Shown one piece after another: positions 49,000-59,845 of a stretch of DNA of 64,000 nt (position 1 is the first letter of the stretch; every line of letters starts with the position of its first letter). Below the pieces are notes generated by a model. It ran no database searches. It was not told the origin of the DNA and worked only from the letters and a program-made list of their open reading frames with translations. The position numbers were made by a program, and so were the translations under genes. This DNA comes from Ectocarpus siliculosus (lineage: Eukaryota > Sar > Phaeophyceae > Ectocarpales > Ectocarpaceae), in the NCBI GenBank assembly GCA_000310025.1, contig FN649736.1, forward strand, positions 1,682,785 to 1,746,784, in the 5' to 3' direction.

Positions 49000-51700
49000 A
49001 GAGCCAAGGTTGTCGGAGGGAGGGCACCGGTCAAGTTTCAGTGGAAGATCGAAAAACCTAGACCCCTGGCAGGGAGGAAGGAGGGGGCGATGATGACGCA
49101 CTTGCGGCGCCCTCGTCGCTATTTTGTGAGTGTGTTTTTTTCAGGAAAGCGCGCCAAACGTGGTCGCTCCGCTGGTCTATCTAGTTGGATAACCTCGCAA
49201 ACCTACAAGGAGCAGATCGTGGCTTCGATTCTCTCTTTTTTTTCACTTCGATATGAGAGGTGGGAAGCAATCAAAGTCGTGAGTGGAACCACCTCTGCCA
49301 AAGACCTCGTAGACGATGAAGTGTTCCGGGTGCGCGTGGCAAACGCGAGAGCCTCAACATGTTGTTGTGTTATGTCCCGGCAAGATACCCCGCGAACGGG
49401 TAGTCTTTTTTCTTTTAGTATAAAGAATTGTTACTATTATATTATTTATTATATATGAAGAATTTCCGGAGAGCAATTTCTTCAGGCGTTGTTGGAGAGA
49501 AATTCCGTCCACGAAAGAGCAAGCGGGGAAGTCGTCGCTACAGATAGCGCCCGCACTTAGACTAAGAACTTGGCAGTTAAGAAATTGAGACTCGAAAAAA
49601 TCAGAAGCTAAGAACTTGAGCACCATTTGTGAGCCCGGTTAAGAACCCCTACACTAAAACCCATATATAATAATGGCGATTTGTAGCCCACAAGAGGATG
49701 ATCAGCAACATAAGAACCCCAGCCTCGGCCGAAACTACACTAGAGGTTCTGAAGTGTGGGCGCCATCTGTATTCCTCCACGCGTGTGCATCAGACCGACC
49801 CCCCAAAATCAGCAATGAAACGGGCTTTTTTTCGTGCCCTACCAAAAACCTTCACGAGAAACGGGGGAGGATGTGTCTTCCGAGAGCGGTGTCCTGAGCG
49901 TTCCACCTACATATTTCGAGTTGTCGCAGTTCTTTTCATGTTTTCAAAAGCGCCCACCCCAAAACTTAAACACGTACCGCACCGAGGAGCGATCGATATT
50001 TCTGCTCCCAAACGCAATGTGAAGGCAGCAGCAACAACACCAACAACAACAACAACAATAGCAGCAAATGTCAGGGTAAACGGTTCGCTCACTCACCGAA
50101 GTGACGTCAGGGGGGGAAGGGAATCGCCTTGCCGTGCAGGGAGAGTCGAAGTAGTAGGAGGCTGCCAAGTAGGAGGCTGTCGAGAATTTTCATGTCGTTG
50201 GGGGGGAGTGGGGCGACGAAACGCCGTTTTGGGGGACGGGAGCGGTATTTGGTCGGAGAAGGCATGGACGTACATGTACGGGCTGCCACGGCAGGTTTGC
50301 GTAAGGTAAGGCGGTGGCTGTTATCGAGTAATGAGTGGTATTCCTGAAGAACCAGGTGTGCCATTCTACTTGTACTCAGGGCTCAGCTTGATGCTCCCAT
50401 TCTTTGTCCACGTGGCACGCACCGTGTTTGGAGTCGCAAGTGTACCGCCTTTCGTAGTCGAAGCGCATCCTCAGCGCGGCAGTCGAAGTCCTCGATGGCG
50501 CCGGGCTCCACCTGTCCTCCGGCGACACGGAGCACTCTTTCCATCCCGACGCCTTCCCGACGACGACGCCCAAGAACCAGAACACGGAGGGCACCAGCAA
50601 GCCGGAGGCAGCGAATGAAGGGGGCGTCGCCGGCCGCTTGCCAGGAGCCTGTTGTCGAGCGCAAAAACATGAATGAATCCAATACACTATCGCCAAGAAC
50701 CTTGGGGGAAATTTTAAGCACAGGAAGGTGCTTGTCACGCGATGCTCCTCTTGGTGCTGAAGACAAAGCCGCGATATCAATAGTCTACCGCGAGTGTGTC
50801 GAGATGTCGAGGTACAACGCTGGAAAATGCAGCTGCTTGCTACATAGATTGCATGCGATGTATGTGGACTAGACCTGACGGCAGTGTAATAAGACACACT
50901 AGTTCCGGCAGTGTGTCCTCTTTCACGTGGCACCAGCTCAGCTACTGGACCCTTGGTATGATGATTCAGTCTACATGTACACCGGTGTCTCTCCTGTTTC
51001 GTACCCGAGGTCGGTCTTGTTTCCTGCATGACTTGAACCAGCAGTACCGAGCGATTGTAAAGGGTGTACAGCGGTACAAAGTAGTTCTTGGTTCTCATTT
51101 TCTGTGTGAAGTAGTATTTTTGTAGCGGCTGTCATCCCTCATATTTCAGACTCCAGCAAGCTCATTCAATAAGTAAGGTTCTCAACGCTCACTGCTGCAA
51201 AGAAGGCACCGAATCCCATCGAGTTTGTCTCGACCTGCGGGGCCATTTGCGGTCGACATCTGGGGTAGTGGCGTCGTAACTTGAGGAGCGTTGATTCAGG
51301 CGGGATCCAAGATCATGAATAATTTGATGCTGCTGGGAGTCGCTGCGATATACAGATGGAGTGATACTTCATACATGTACTTGCTGTGGGTGCCTGCCGG
51401 AGAAGCTAGCTCGCTTGGATCAACAATAGGTAGCTGTCCATTCACATTGAGTAGGAGATGTTCTTGCTGAGCTTGTGTGATGCTTGACCTGGCGCGCGCC
51501 TTGGCGCGAGACACACACAACTGCATCCAGAGCAGTCCGGGCAGGCGGAGCAACAAATCAAAATCAAAATTTTAAAATTTTACACCAAGACACACTTTGA
51601 ACACACCCGTCCGCGTGCCGTCTTGGACCTCTAGGGCAACAAGAGGAACGAGAGGTTGGACAGATGTACAAGCACAACCACGACTAAATCACCAGCGCTG
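49000..51700. other. Possible 5' exons of the PC-esterase gene, unresolved
   Basis: The minus strand at about 50670-50430 is open, follows an acceptor GACAACAG and contains a donor CACG|GTGCGT near 50423. One frame holds words such as GWKECSVSPEDRW and RFDYERRYTCDSKH, the kind of Cys/Trp content seen in PMR5 N-terminal regions. I could not phase it to the 48967 exon. A second minus-strand candidate lies at 51800-51920, ending at a GTGCGT donor. The remainder shows nothing I can name. Confidence 0.25.
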
Positions 51701-52000
51701 TTGGAATACTGCGGAAGCCTAGACAGTTCCAAACAACGCTTCCTCGCGAAAGAAGTGCTTGATGAGCAGAGTATTTCCCGAACGGGGAGCAACGGTAGTT
51801 AGACTCCGTGGTTGACGCACCTGTTCCGATGTTGTTGAAGTTGCTGGCGCCATGGCGATACTCTTCCGTTTCCCGGAACTCGTCCACGGTACCCAGTAGG
51901 AGATCCTGGCGTAAACCGTCTCCCTGTCCTCACTGCTGCACGCTGTGATGGTGTGCTGTTGTGATGGTATGATGGCCAAAATGGCGGTGTTCTGGATGTG

Positions 52001-52466
52001 CTCAGAACAGGGGCGTGTCTGTGCAGCCAAAGACCGACGGGTGCGTCACGGAACTTGGGCAAGATATTCTCAAGATTTTCGCACTATCAATCAAGCACAC
52101 GAAAACACGCCCGCATCCCGTTGTGCCCGCCCTGCTGCCTCGTTTGTCTAACTGGTGCCCACACCGCTCAGGCCTGGTCGCTGTACACCCAGACTCAGAC
52201 CTCGGACACATAGCCGGACCTAGAGGGAGGGCGAAGATCCGCAGATTGGCGAAATGGACGAAGATATTTCGACCTCTCGTTCCTATTGAAACCGATGAAG
52301 TCCGATCTCGAGCAAGTTTCTTTTTTATTTTTCTTAATATATGACACAACGAATCCATCTCTATCATAGAAAAGAGTATTTTGTTCTGCCGTTTTCTTTG
52401 GTCTCAAAGAAGAGAAAAGAACAGAAAGGAACACAGAATAACATAATAAGCGGACCGCGATGTATG
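52001..52466 (+). repeat. Dispersed repeat, copy 2
   Basis: This is the second copy of the repeat at 3322-3727. It carries an extra block of about 80 bases (52298-52378, AT-rich) not in copy 1, and lacks some of copy 1's A run. Blocks on both sides of the extra block align well, so it is either an insertion here or a deletion in copy 1. Confidence 0.7.
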
Positions 52467-53356
52467 TATAAATCATCCTATTTATATCTGAATCGTATGC
52501 ATATTCTCATATTCTCTTCAAGATTCAAGACTGATAAATACCCCGAGGAGACACGGAACAACCCCGGATGAAACACTCGATCGACTCGATCAACCCTTCG
52601 TGTCCACACAAGCAGCACCTCGACAACCAATAATGCCGAGCAGCAGCAATGTTCTCTCTCTCCCTTCACACTCATGGCACCCTCCTCGTACATTATTCAG
52701 GAATTCTTATCGACCTTATATTCCCGGACAGAGGGAGATGATATGCCTATTATGCATACAATCACTGAAAGCTAGACTTCCCGTTACGAAGTAGGAGTAG
52801 CAATACCCCAGTCAAGGCGATGTAGGTTGAAGTTGTGCCGTGAGAAAAATGGGACAAATTTTAAATGGGTACACATTTCGGACAAAGAAGGGTGGGTACC
52901 TTTCGGACAAAAAAAGTGGGTCACAAAGAGAGCAGACAAAGTAACGGTGAGGACGTATGAAAACAAATAGACTATATGATGAGTAGATTCCCGGTGGGTG
53001 AAGCCCACCGGAAATAATTTCGGACAAATTGGGCAGCAACCTGTTGAGGCCTTGCGCGCCACGGCTGGCTGGGTGCTGTATGTAGGGCGAAGACGTGCCC
53101 GAAAGCAAAGTAAAAAAAGTTGATGTGCATGCATGCTATATGCATCGCATTGATTGGCCCTGCCCAGTTTTCCATGCATGCATCTGCTGTTGGGATGTAA
53201 ACCCTGTGTAGGCTGTATCCCTGCCAGTGGCCACCGTGTAGTAACGGTGTGCAGAGGCTCACAGAGTGACTACTGTACAGTACACTTGTGTTGATGATAT
53301 GGTTGTATTGGCGCTTAGTTGGCCGAAAGTAGAGAAGGAGAAAAGAGAGAAGAAAG

Positions 53357-53359
<3 letters not shown>

Positions 53360-53390
<31 letters not shown>
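53360..53390 (+). repeat. (GA)n microsatellite
   Basis: An uninterrupted GA run of about 31 bases lies in purine-rich flanks. Confidence 0.95.
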
Positions 53391-53394
<4 letters not shown>

Positions 53395-53893
53395 AGAAGA
53401 GAGCGCGCTCTCTTCTCGAGAGGGGGCGAGCACCACGGGGGCGAGCCATCCCCTGTCATCACGGAAAGGAAACACACACGGACGGGTGATTGCAACGTAC
53501 CGATCACGGTAGTAGACGGTTAATCCGACCTATGGCAACGTTACTAGAATATCCTATTGGACACAGTCCGGTGACTAGACTTCTACAAGTAAGTATGGTT
53601 CAATGTAAACCCATAGGTGTGTACAATGATCCGATCACTGAATCAATAGACTATACCGAAGATTACCGGTATTACTCCTTAGGTAAGTACCTACATACGT
53701 GTGGTGTACAGCAGTAATCCTAATGACTGACATTGAATATTCCAACATCTGCATTGGAATGAATGATATCTTGAGTGCTTGCTATGCCCTGTCACGAGCG
53801 GTCTCCGCAAACCAAATTTTCGAGTACCCACCTTTTTCAGTCTTGGAAGTGGGTATACCAACTTACTTTTTTTGTCTACTTTATTCCCACCAC

Positions 53894-53924
<31 letters not shown>

Positions 53925-53925
53925 C
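53894..53925 (+). repeat. (TATC)n microsatellite
   Basis: Eight tandem copies of TATC are followed by GTATGTATG repeats. Confidence 0.95.
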
Positions 53926-54957
53926 TGTATGTATGTATCAAGCGACCAAGACAGATTCAGATACTTACTTAAGATAAACAAACACGAAGCGAAGTCCGGG
54001 ATGAGTACCAATCAACCAATAATCTAGAGGATAGTCCTGTGTTCCTTCATCTTGCCCTGCACACATGTTCTTTCGTTTACTTCCTTCTTCGTTTGTTTGC
54101 GTGCTTTCTTTCCTCGATTTTACCGTTGCTCTTCGGTTTTGTTGCCTTTTGACTGGTCCTAGGCTGACGGTATCGACGGCGACCTGGTTGTTGTCTATGA
54201 GATTCTAACTTTTCTCCCCCTCGCTCCCATAGTGCACGGCTGCCTGTCTGTCCCTTCATTTATTTCGTGGCTGGGGTTACTTCCTCCGTCGACAGCAACA
54301 TGTTCTCGGTTAGGGTGTGGAAATGCCGTCTGTCTCTTCTGGCCTAAGAGCGATAGAGCGTATTTTTTCTTCGCTTTTTCGCTCGGCAGTCCTCTCGGCG
54401 AATCCATGTGCGGGTGGGTGTTTATTGTCAGATTATCAGCATCGACCGCGCTAGCCGCTGACCAATGAAAAGACGTAAGTTTCACTGCGGTTGAAAACAG
54501 AACAAAGATGCTTCTAAAAGCCATGATCTGAGACCCCGTGAGGGGTCAGGAGAAGGCTAAACAACTAACTCTCCGGGAAAGAGGCAAGAGGCAGAAGCTA
54601 CAGAAGCTACAGAAGCAACAGAAGAGAGCCGCACGTGTCTATCAAGGCTTCCACAGTGCTCGGGCGGGTGCGGGTGTGGTCGCCAATCTACAGCAATTTT
54701 CTTCTCTCTATCCCTGCCCTATCGCACGACGTCCCACATGAAACACTGCCCAATCTAAATATTATTACCGCCTGCGTTCACCGTCCTTCTTCATCGTGCA
54801 ACGGCGAACGAACGTGCCACCCATCTCTGAAACCCAAACAAGCAACAAACATTTCGTGAAGCGCGGCATGGCGTACGTACGTGAAAACAAAATAAGACAC
54901 ACGCTCCAAGCAGATGCTTGCCTCTGTTGATCGCGAGACAAGAAGAAAACGAGGCAT

Positions 54958-55668
54958 ATGTCGCCTCACGCCTCGTCACAGCCTGTTTTGGATGACCGAC
55001 GTGACTCGTCGGCGCCGAATACAGTCTTGTGGTGTGGGCGAAAGGCCGACCAGACTTCGGGTGTCTCACGGACGTTCGCCCCGATGTCTACGCCCCCCGG
55101 AGGCATGGCTTCGGCTTCTCCCACCGTTTCGGCGGCTCCGGGTGATCTCGTCAACCACGCTGGAGCACAGGGACCTTCGGGACAGCCGCAGGCCCGCCGC
55201 GGTGGCTCGAGTACGCTTGTACCCACCGCGCCCCCTCCGGACCCCTCGCGACGTTCCTCTACGGAGCACCAACGTCGCACGGTGCTGACTGCACCGCCGT
55301 TGCCGAGCGCAAGTAACGGTTTCCCCAAATCGGAAGGTTCATGTTCTTTCTCACGAAATAGCGGTCCAGAGCCTCCCGCGGCCGCTGACCATGTTGGTCG
55401 AGCGCCCGCGATGAAGGCCGCTTTTAATGAACAGGCCTACGCCGACGTTTTGCGCGAAAACGCCCGCGTAGACCGCTTGGTTTCGCACGCTTCTGCGACT
55501 GGTTCACCGCTCTTGCCTGCCTCTCCTCGTAACCCACAATCCGGCCCGCCTTCGGGCGGCACCCAGATTGTCCTGCCGGTTGCCGGTGCCATTTCTCTTG
55601 ATGATATTTCTTCGGGGAAGGTAAGCGCACCCGCGCGGCAGGCCCCTGTTTTTGACGGTTGTCAGTAA
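54958..55668 (+). CDS. Gag-like N-terminal region of the chromovirus
   Basis: The open frame of 236 codons ends at TAA 55666-55668. It is Ser/Pro/Ala rich and probably disordered for 140 residues. A short helical segment follows (FNEQAYADVLRENARVDRL near 55425-55480) and then another Pro/Ser-rich part. No capsid fold or CCHC knuckle is visible. Its place upstream of the protease in the same frame argues for gag. The stop is a single-codon break, since the same frame continues straight into the NADAR domain. The ATG at 54958 is the first in frame, and an earlier start cannot be excluded. Confidence 0.6.
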   Translation: MSPHASSQPVLDDRRDSSAPNTVLWCGRKADQTSGVSRTFAPMSTPPGGMASASPTVSAAPGDLVNHAGAQGPSGQPQARRGGSSTLVPTAPPPDPSRRSSTEHQRRTVLTAPPLPSASNGFPKSEGSCSFSRNSGPEPPAAADHVGRAPAMKAAFNEQAYADVLRENARVDRLVSHASATGSPLLPASPRNPQSGPPSGGTQIVLPVAGAISLDDISSGKVSAPARQAPVFDGCQ

Positions 55669-55686
55669 TACAATAACGATGAGGTT

Positions 55687-56139
55687 TTCCTCTTTTGGAA
55701 ACCGCCGTCCTTTCTGTCTAACTGGACGCCCTATGAGTTCTCGGTTCATGGCATTCGATACGTGTGCGGCGAACAGTTCATGATGGCGGAGAAAGCCCGC
55801 ATTTTCGGCGATGATGCCGCTTATGCCAAAATCATGGCTGCCTCCGACCCGAGAGAACACAAGTCCCTTGGTCGCAAGGTACGCGGTTTTGACCATGCTC
55901 TATGGGAGCTCCGGCGCGAGGATGTTGTCTTTTCGCTTTTGTATGCGAAATTCGCCCAAAATGCTGACGCGCGTGAACGATTGTTGGCTACGGGTGATAG
56001 ACAGATAGCATAGGCCAGTCCTTATGACGGATTGTGGGGCATTGGTGTTGATGCCTCCGATCCGCGTGCGGCGTCGCCCTCCAAGTGGACTGGTGAAAAC
56101 CTCTTGGGCAAAGCGCTTGTTGCGACGCGCGCGCTCCTG
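55687..56139 (+). CDS. NADAR (YbiA-like) domain embedded in the retroelement
   Basis: About 150 codons in the gag/protease frame match the NADAR family block by block: FLSNWTPYEFSVHGIRYVC (the F-S-N...P start), GEQFMMAEKARIFGD (conserved Glu and the A-x-K-A Lys), LGRKVRGFDHALW (G-R-x-V-x-G-F...W), LLYAKFAQN, ERLLATGDRQIA, then ASPYDGLWGIG and ENLLGKALVATR. NADAR proteins act on ADP-ribose-linked metabolites, and some remove ADP-ribose from guanine in nucleic acids. One TAG at 56011-56013 replaces the codon, usually Glu, just before A-S-P-Y-D. Everything else looks intact, so loss is recent or the stop is read through. Family assignment is from recalled motifs, not a search. Confidence 0.88.
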
Positions 56140-56870
56140 CGTGTGCGCCCGGTCGAACCCGATAAGCCTTTACGCCCTGAACACTCGGGGCAACCTGCTC
56201 CCATGTGTCCCACTATCCACAAAATTGCGCCCCCGGGTGAGGACTCTTCGGTCAATGATTCCTCGCCCGAGGACGCGCGCGGCCCGCTGGACGTGCCAGC
56301 CAACACGCCCGCGGACCACTTGAAACAGGTGCTGCATATTGCCTCTGCTGCTTTTCGCGAAGCCGCCGCTTCCTCACCGCCGCTATTGGCGGAACACGGC
56401 CCAGATTTGGTGAGCGGTGATGTTTTTGTAGATTGCGATACCTCTACGACGCGAGTCCGCGTTCATAGTGGTACCGGAGCCGTGTGTACAGCGCCTGGTG
56501 TAGCCCTTTTGGACTCGGGCTCACCTTCATCTTTCATTAGTGATGCTTTCCTTGAAACCATGGAGGCGTCAGGAGCTGCATCTGTCCACAGTCGTCGTTC
56601 GGTGCCCGTTCGGCAGTGGGGTGGTTTTGGCTCTGGAAATGCTCTTGAAACCACCTCATCCGTACGGCTGTCCGTTCAATTTTTTTATGGTGATAGTGTG
56701 CCACCGCTTCGTTAGCGGTGTGGGTGTATGTTGTCCCAGCTGCCGCCATGGGTCATGCCCTCCTTCTTGGATGTGATAGTTGGATGCGTTTTAACTCTCG
56801 TTTGTCCACTACTTTGCCCACGCGGTCGGCAAGTGGACGCATTATGGAGAAACTTTCTCTGTCATCGGAT
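56140..56870 (+). pseudogene. Retroviral-type aspartic protease of the chromovirus
   Basis: After a hydrophilic linker, VALLDSGSPSSFIS at about 56503-56544 carries the D-S-G active site (Asp codon at 56512). The flap-side block and the second hydrophobic block, VVPAAAMGHALLLGCDSW, lie at about 56733-56786 but in another frame. A -1-type change is needed near 56705, next to the TAG at 56713. Such proteases act as dimers and cut the Gag-Pol precursor. The frame change could be decay or an assembly indel. Confidence 0.8.
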
Positions 56871-57544
56871 TTTGCGGCGGGAGCTTCCGCGTATGTCGCT
56901 GGACCCTCCGCCCCCGGGGCATCTTACTTCCTGCGGTACGCCGGCAGGAAGGGTGTCTCCCTTTCCGATAAACCCACTTTGACGAGGGTGAACCTCGTTC
57001 GCAACTCTGGCACCCCTGCTCTCACCGGCAACTATCTTGTCACGTTTTTACCGAAACACGGCGCCCTCTCGGCGTCGGACGCGTTTGTTTCGGACGGGCC
57101 TCAACACATCCCATTGACAGGGTGCGCCGAATTGGAGCCAGGTGAGGTGTTTGGAGTGGCGACTGCCCCACTTGTGCAGATTCCGCTTGCGTCGATTGAT
57201 CCTACACCGCAGACGGCCGAGGGTGTTGGGTTGAGTGACCCTCCGCCGCCAGCCCGTTCCGCGGATGGGCCGCCGTCTCGCGTGAATTCTTTGCATGCAA
57301 ACATCCCGGTTGCGGATCTGGAGCTCTCGGATTCTCCCGCGGCCTCACTGCCGCCGAAACCGCCGCCACCGGATCTGTTGGAACGCCTCTCAGAAGCGCA
57401 GCGAGTGAGTTTTCGCGAGTTGTGGCAACGTTTGCCTGCACATTTGCACGATGTGACTTTTGATTTACATGACTCGGGTTGGACCCCGGTCACCGTCCGA
57501 TTTCGGTTGCTGTTCCGTGAAACCGTTTCGTTTGGAAGTGCCCC

Positions 57545-58380
57545 CGGGAACGAAACCGTTGGCCTCGCATCCCTATAGGCTCAACCCTCTGGTGGAGAAA
57601 AAGGTCGATGCAATTCTCGATCAATACCTTGCTGCCGGTCTTATTCAGCACTCGCAATCGCCGTGGGCGAGCCCTCTGGTTGTCATGCCTAAAAAGGACG
57701 GTAATCTGCGTTTGACCGTGAACTACAAAAAGCTTAACAAATTGTGCAGCCTTGGTCAACAACCGCAGCCGCGAGTTGACCACATCATCGATTCCCTGCA
57801 CAAGGGCAAGGTGTTTTCCATTTTCGATCTTAACTCCGCTTTCCACCAAATCACCGTCGAAGAGGACACGGTTCAGCTTACGGCGTTTTGTACGCCCACG
57901 CAACTTTTCGAGTGGCTCCGTATGCCTCAGGGAAGCTCCGTGGCACCGTCGTGTTTCACCATGGTCATCAACGAAGTGGTTAAAGGTCTGGACCATGTGC
58001 TTGCATACCTGGACGATGTGATTGTGTTTGACGCCGACCCCATCCACCATGTCGCCAACATACGGCTATTTTTGGAGCGTTTGCGCAAGTTCAACCTCAA
58101 GCTTTCTCCTTTCAAGAGTCGCGTCGGCGCTAAGGAGGCTGTTTATTTAGGCCACACAATCTCCCCTGCGGGTGTTAGTCCTCGTGCCGATAAGGTCGAA
58201 GCCCTCACAAAAATGCCGCTGCCTAACAACGTCAAAAAGCTGCGTTCCTTGCTGGGTGGGCTTTCGTATTACCGCAAATTCATCAAGGGTTTGGCCATGC
58301 GCGTGAAACCACTCACAGACCTTTTGCGTAAGGGCGCGAAGTTTTGTTTTACGCCGACTATGGCGGATACCTCTTGGCGA
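57545..58380 (+). CDS. Ty3/gypsy reverse transcriptase
   Basis: The frame holds PLASHPYRLNP, then AGLIQHSQSPWASPLVVMPK and KDGNLRLTVNYKKLN (fingers), VFSIFDLNSAFHQI (motif A Asp), MPQGSSVAPSCFTMVI, AYLDDVIVF (motif C, the Asp pair at 58012-58017), FKSRVGAKEAVYLGH and a thumb ending LLGGLSYYRKFIKG. All catalytic Asp residues are present. The region upstream to 57460 lies in another frame (0 to 1 near 57530). The downstream change to the RNase H frame occurs near 58360. Within these limits the RT is uninterrupted. Confidence 0.95.
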
Positions 58381-58389
58381 AAGTGTCAG

Positions 58390-58810
58390 AACCTCCGGTT
58401 TTGGCTTTCCCGGATTGGGACGCTGTCGCAGATGGCAGCCGCCCTCTCCGGCTTTGCTGTGATGCCTGTATCGATGGTTTTGGTACGGCCCTTGAACAGG
58501 AACAGGCCGATGGTTCCATCCGTCCCATTCTGTTCGTTAGCCGCGCTACGCTCGAATCCGAGCGCAACTGGACAGTGCTCGACTTGGAAGCTGGAAGTAT
58601 CGTGTGGGCAATTAAACGCTTACGCGGCTATTTTTGGTCTACGCACTTTCTGATTTATTCGGATCACAAGGCTTTGGAGAGCATCGTCAAGGTGGGTGAA
58701 CACAACGCCCGCGTCCAACGTTGGCTCGAGTTCCTTTCCTCGTTCAATTACACCCTTGTCTACCGCAAAGGCACTGCCAACGCCAATGCGGATTTTCTTT
58801 CGCGGTTGCC
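58390..58810 (+). CDS. Gypsy RNase H domain
   Basis: The frame starting at 58344 holds PPVLAFPDWD, RLCCDACIDGFGTALEQ (first Asp), NWTVLDLEAGSIVWAIKRLR (Glu), YSDHKALESI (Asp) and RKGTANANADFLSRL, the usual end block of Ty3-type RNase H. It degrades the RNA strand during reverse transcription. All active-site acids are seen. The domain joins RT only after a one-frame change near 58360. Confidence 0.92.
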
Positions 58811-59845
58811 CTTGCCGGCAACCGACACGGATAGACACGGTGACACCAGTATCGCAGTCGATGACGCCGCGGGCGTGTATCTCATTCGTGCGTGCGGACG
58901 GAGTTATCACTCTAGTTCGACGCCGAACATCGGCTTGGGTGGGCTTGACATTGACGATCAACGAGACGCGTTGGCACACGCGCCTCTGACGGAGGATGAC
59001 TTTGGAGACTTCCGCCGTTTTGGGCCACATATGGTCCTGCCGGCTCTGTCGCCCTCCTCCGTAGTTGATTCGTCGAAATTTTCGCCGCCTGGTGTTTTCG
59101 CTGTCGTTTGCGATGCAGCCCCCGAGAGTTCTGTGCCCGATGGACCTGCTCCGGCTTCTGTTTCTGCGGAGACAGACGTCGCTCCCTCGTCCACCGTCGG
59201 AACCTGCTCAGCTGCCCTGTCGCTTTCGCGTGGCCCTCTGATTTCTTCTCGTACCCGGGCGAGAACGAATTCGGCCTCGGGCATGGCTCATAGCCGTCCC
59301 AATTATTTTCCGAAACAACCTCGGGCCGTTGTGGTGCCCAGACCGCCGCGACCTCCTCGAACACCGGCCCGGTCGAGCCGTGCCGCGCGGTCTACGAGAA
59401 CCGTGGGTAGCCCTACTTCTGGCCCGCTGCCTTCTTGGGCGCTGGTTGAAGTGCAGCCGCCGCCGCCCGCGCCTGCTGCCGCCACCCCGGCGCCACCGCC
59501 GCCCGCGGCGCCCATGCCGCCAGTGTTGTCGCCCGCAGGTACTAGCCCTGCGACTTCCGTGGTGCCGCCCACGGCCGCTGAGGAAGCTCACCTCCGCGAC
59601 TGTGTGCATACATTCTCGCATGCCGATTGGGCCCGAGAACAGCTGTCAGAAAGTGAGTGTGTCGCGGCTATACATTTTTTGTCTTTGGGATCCCCGGCGG
59701 TTTTGCCGGATACATTCTGGGATTGCTTGACCTGTGCGCAACGGCCGGCGTTGTCTGATGTTGTCGCCTTCGCAGACGATGGTACGCGATTGTTGGTGCG
59801 AAATTCTGCCCCACTGCCTCTCGGTAGTTCGGGCGGGCGTATCAC
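58811..59845 (+). CDS. Long Pro/Ser/Ala-rich linker between RNase H and integrase
   Basis: About 340 codons are open in the RNase H frame. The middle is dense in Pro, Ala, Ser and Arg (for example PPPPAPAAATPAPPPPAA near 59457-59510). Short ordered-looking parts occur before and after, including CVHTFSHADWAREQLSESEC near 59600. In typical Ty3/gypsy elements this spacer is under 100 residues. No domain is recognised. It could tether the polymerase and integrase or hold an unrecognised fold. Confidence 0.6.
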
